A DNA stretch of 64,000 nt, from positions 120,293 through 184,292 of the forward strand of contig NW_005179101.1 of assembly GCF_000350225.1 (NCBI RefSeq), read 5' to 3'. The stretch is from Chondrus crispus (taxonomy: Eukaryota; Rhodophyta; Florideophyceae; Gigartinales; Gigartinaceae). Below are positions 62,893 through 64,000 of this stretch, in pieces (the stretch's first letter is position 1; each line of letters starts with the position of its first letter). Position numbers and translations under genes: made by a program. The notes under the pieces are model-generated. The model saw nothing but the letters and a program-made list of their open reading frames with translations. It did no database searches and was not told the DNA's origin.

Positions 62893-64000
62893 CTAGTTTT
62901 CCTGCCGCTGCGGGATCCTTCTCACATCCGACGACGCGGGCCCCGCGGCGGGCTCTCTGAAGGGTTGGTTCGACCTCGGCGTTGAAGCACTCGGCGTGCT
63001 CGCCGTCTGTGAATGGAAGCAGTTCTTGACCTTCAGATAACTCGTCGATGATATCCCTAACCTCTCCATCGGAGACAACGCCTCATAATTATCCAAAACT
63101 CGGTGGATTTCCCGGAGGGAAAGAATGCACGTTGGCGCGGCGTGCCCCTTTTCATAGCAATGATAGCACACCAGACCGTGCGTCTGGACGGGATACGGCG
63201 TCCTAGGTCCTCCACGGGCCGGCGGCCTTCCTTGGCGTTGCGGCCTTCCCATCCAGCCTGGCCTTCGAAACGTCGTACCCTTGTCTTCCATCGGAATGCG
63301 CGGCGCTGGCGTGGGGTCGCGCCCCCGAAACATCATCACGGGATCCGTGGGCTCTGAAAACGACTCCGTCGTGTATGCAGGCGTCGGTAAAGTTGACGAC
63401 CCGCTATCCCCGTAGTCCTCGTGTCCGTAGCCCTCCGATGGCTCAATGAACTCGCCTTCGGCTACTAACGCTCCTTCGTAGTGATTTTCGCTACTTCCAT
63501 GCGCACCGCGCTCATCGGACGCGGAAATGGACTCGGCTAAATGGACGGCGGCGTGACTTTTACAACCGGGATAAGAAGCCCTCGGATCTTACCCGCCCTA
63601 ATTGGTGACGGCGTCTGAATCGTGACCTTCTTGGTCTTCTTGTCCTTAGCGCGGCTCGCCGAGCCATGCGCCTTGGCGTAATTAACTAGTCTCAAAAACG
63701 AAACGTCCCCGTTGTCTTGTCGGTATTGAGATAACATCGGCTTGATATTCGAATCGAGTCCTTCAATAAACATCGTCATTTGTTCTTCCATCGAATATAC
63801 GTTTCCACATCGATTGCTTGCGTCCGTCAGACGGATATAAAATTCCATCTCGTCTTCAGACGGTCTTTGCTGAACTTTTCGCAATGCGAGCACGGCTTGA
63901 CGGATCGCCTCGTCGGTTGCGAAACTCCTCAACAACCACTGTACGGCCTCCGGCCAAACGGATACCTTTCCGTGATGGGCCCCGGCCGTCTGAGACACCG
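62893..64000 (-). pseudogene. gag: Gag of element D, partial at the window edge
   Basis: Two pieces, 62893-63339 and 63537-64000, in different frames. The first has the zinc knuckle CYHCYEKGHAAPTC and ends GGAAAACTAG exactly as in A. The second has the capsid-like EAVQWLLRSFATDEAIRQAV and IEGLDSNIKPML. The frame between them is broken, with a stop at about 63537. The N-terminus is outside the window. Confidence 0.85.

Larger units (their letters stand above)
60948..64000 (-). mobile_element. Chromovirus D, 5' half (continues beyond the window)
   Basis: Other side of the element C insertion: reverse transcriptase, protease and gag on the minus strand. The 5' LTR lies past the right edge. Colinear and nearly identical with 26.4-29.5 kb of element A. 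Confidence 0.9.

Overview
The window is eukaryotic nuclear DNA. A short gene island at the left (about 1-5.7 kb) holds three apparently intron-free genes: an oxysterol-binding-protein-type lipid transfer protein, a type II membrane glycosyltransferase of the GT7/CHGN (chondroitin N-acetylgalactosaminyltransferase-like) kind, and an anthranilate phosphoribosyltransferase with a plastid-type N-terminal extension. Intron-poor genes, a plastid-targeted TrpD and a very dense, nested load of Ty3/gypsy elements fit a florideophyte red alga such as Chondrus. That assignment is inference, not something the sequence proves.

Almost everything from 5.7 kb to the right edge is transposable elements nested in one another. 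(1) 5749-8600: a decayed piggyBac-like element. (2) 8648-12459: a Tc1-like element with 199-bp terminal inverted repeats, whose left repeat is split at a TA by a pogo-like element (8705-10956). (3) 12460-16429, probably continuing at 21068: a decayed DDE-type transposase of a family I cannot name. It is interrupted by a solo LTR with an ATTAC target duplication (14530-15143), by a small palindromic insertion (15758-15838), and by a composite LTR insertion (16430-21067) flanked by AAATC. (4) 21442-24072: two unrecognised coding regions, the second cut by the next element.

(5) 24073-36992: Ty3/gypsy chromovirus A, plus strand. Its 3' part carries a fragment of a host Qa-SNARE gene (Tlg2/syntaxin-16 type). 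A shorter LTR of a sister subfamily (36993-37893) cuts it off. (6) 37894-39194: protease fragment of another gypsy lineage. (7) 39195-49241 and 60948-64000: chromovirus D, minus strand, very close to A in its pol, interrupted inside the reverse transcriptase by (8) 49242-60947: chromovirus C, a complete element with two 727-bp LTRs and a perfect CGAAC target duplication.

The most interesting signal is shared by gypsy elements A, D, C and the remnant at 17.5-21.0 kb. Each carries a long open frame on the strand opposite to gag-pol, between pol and the 3' LTR. C and D are diverged in DNA, yet their antisense proteins still align at the N-terminus, in a central Trp/Tyr-rich block and at the C-terminus, which points to a protein kept by selection. 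A, C and D also share a gag/protease -1 frame relation with AAAAC just before the gag stop. All gag-pol copies carry stops or frameshifts, so none looks autonomous as sequenced.
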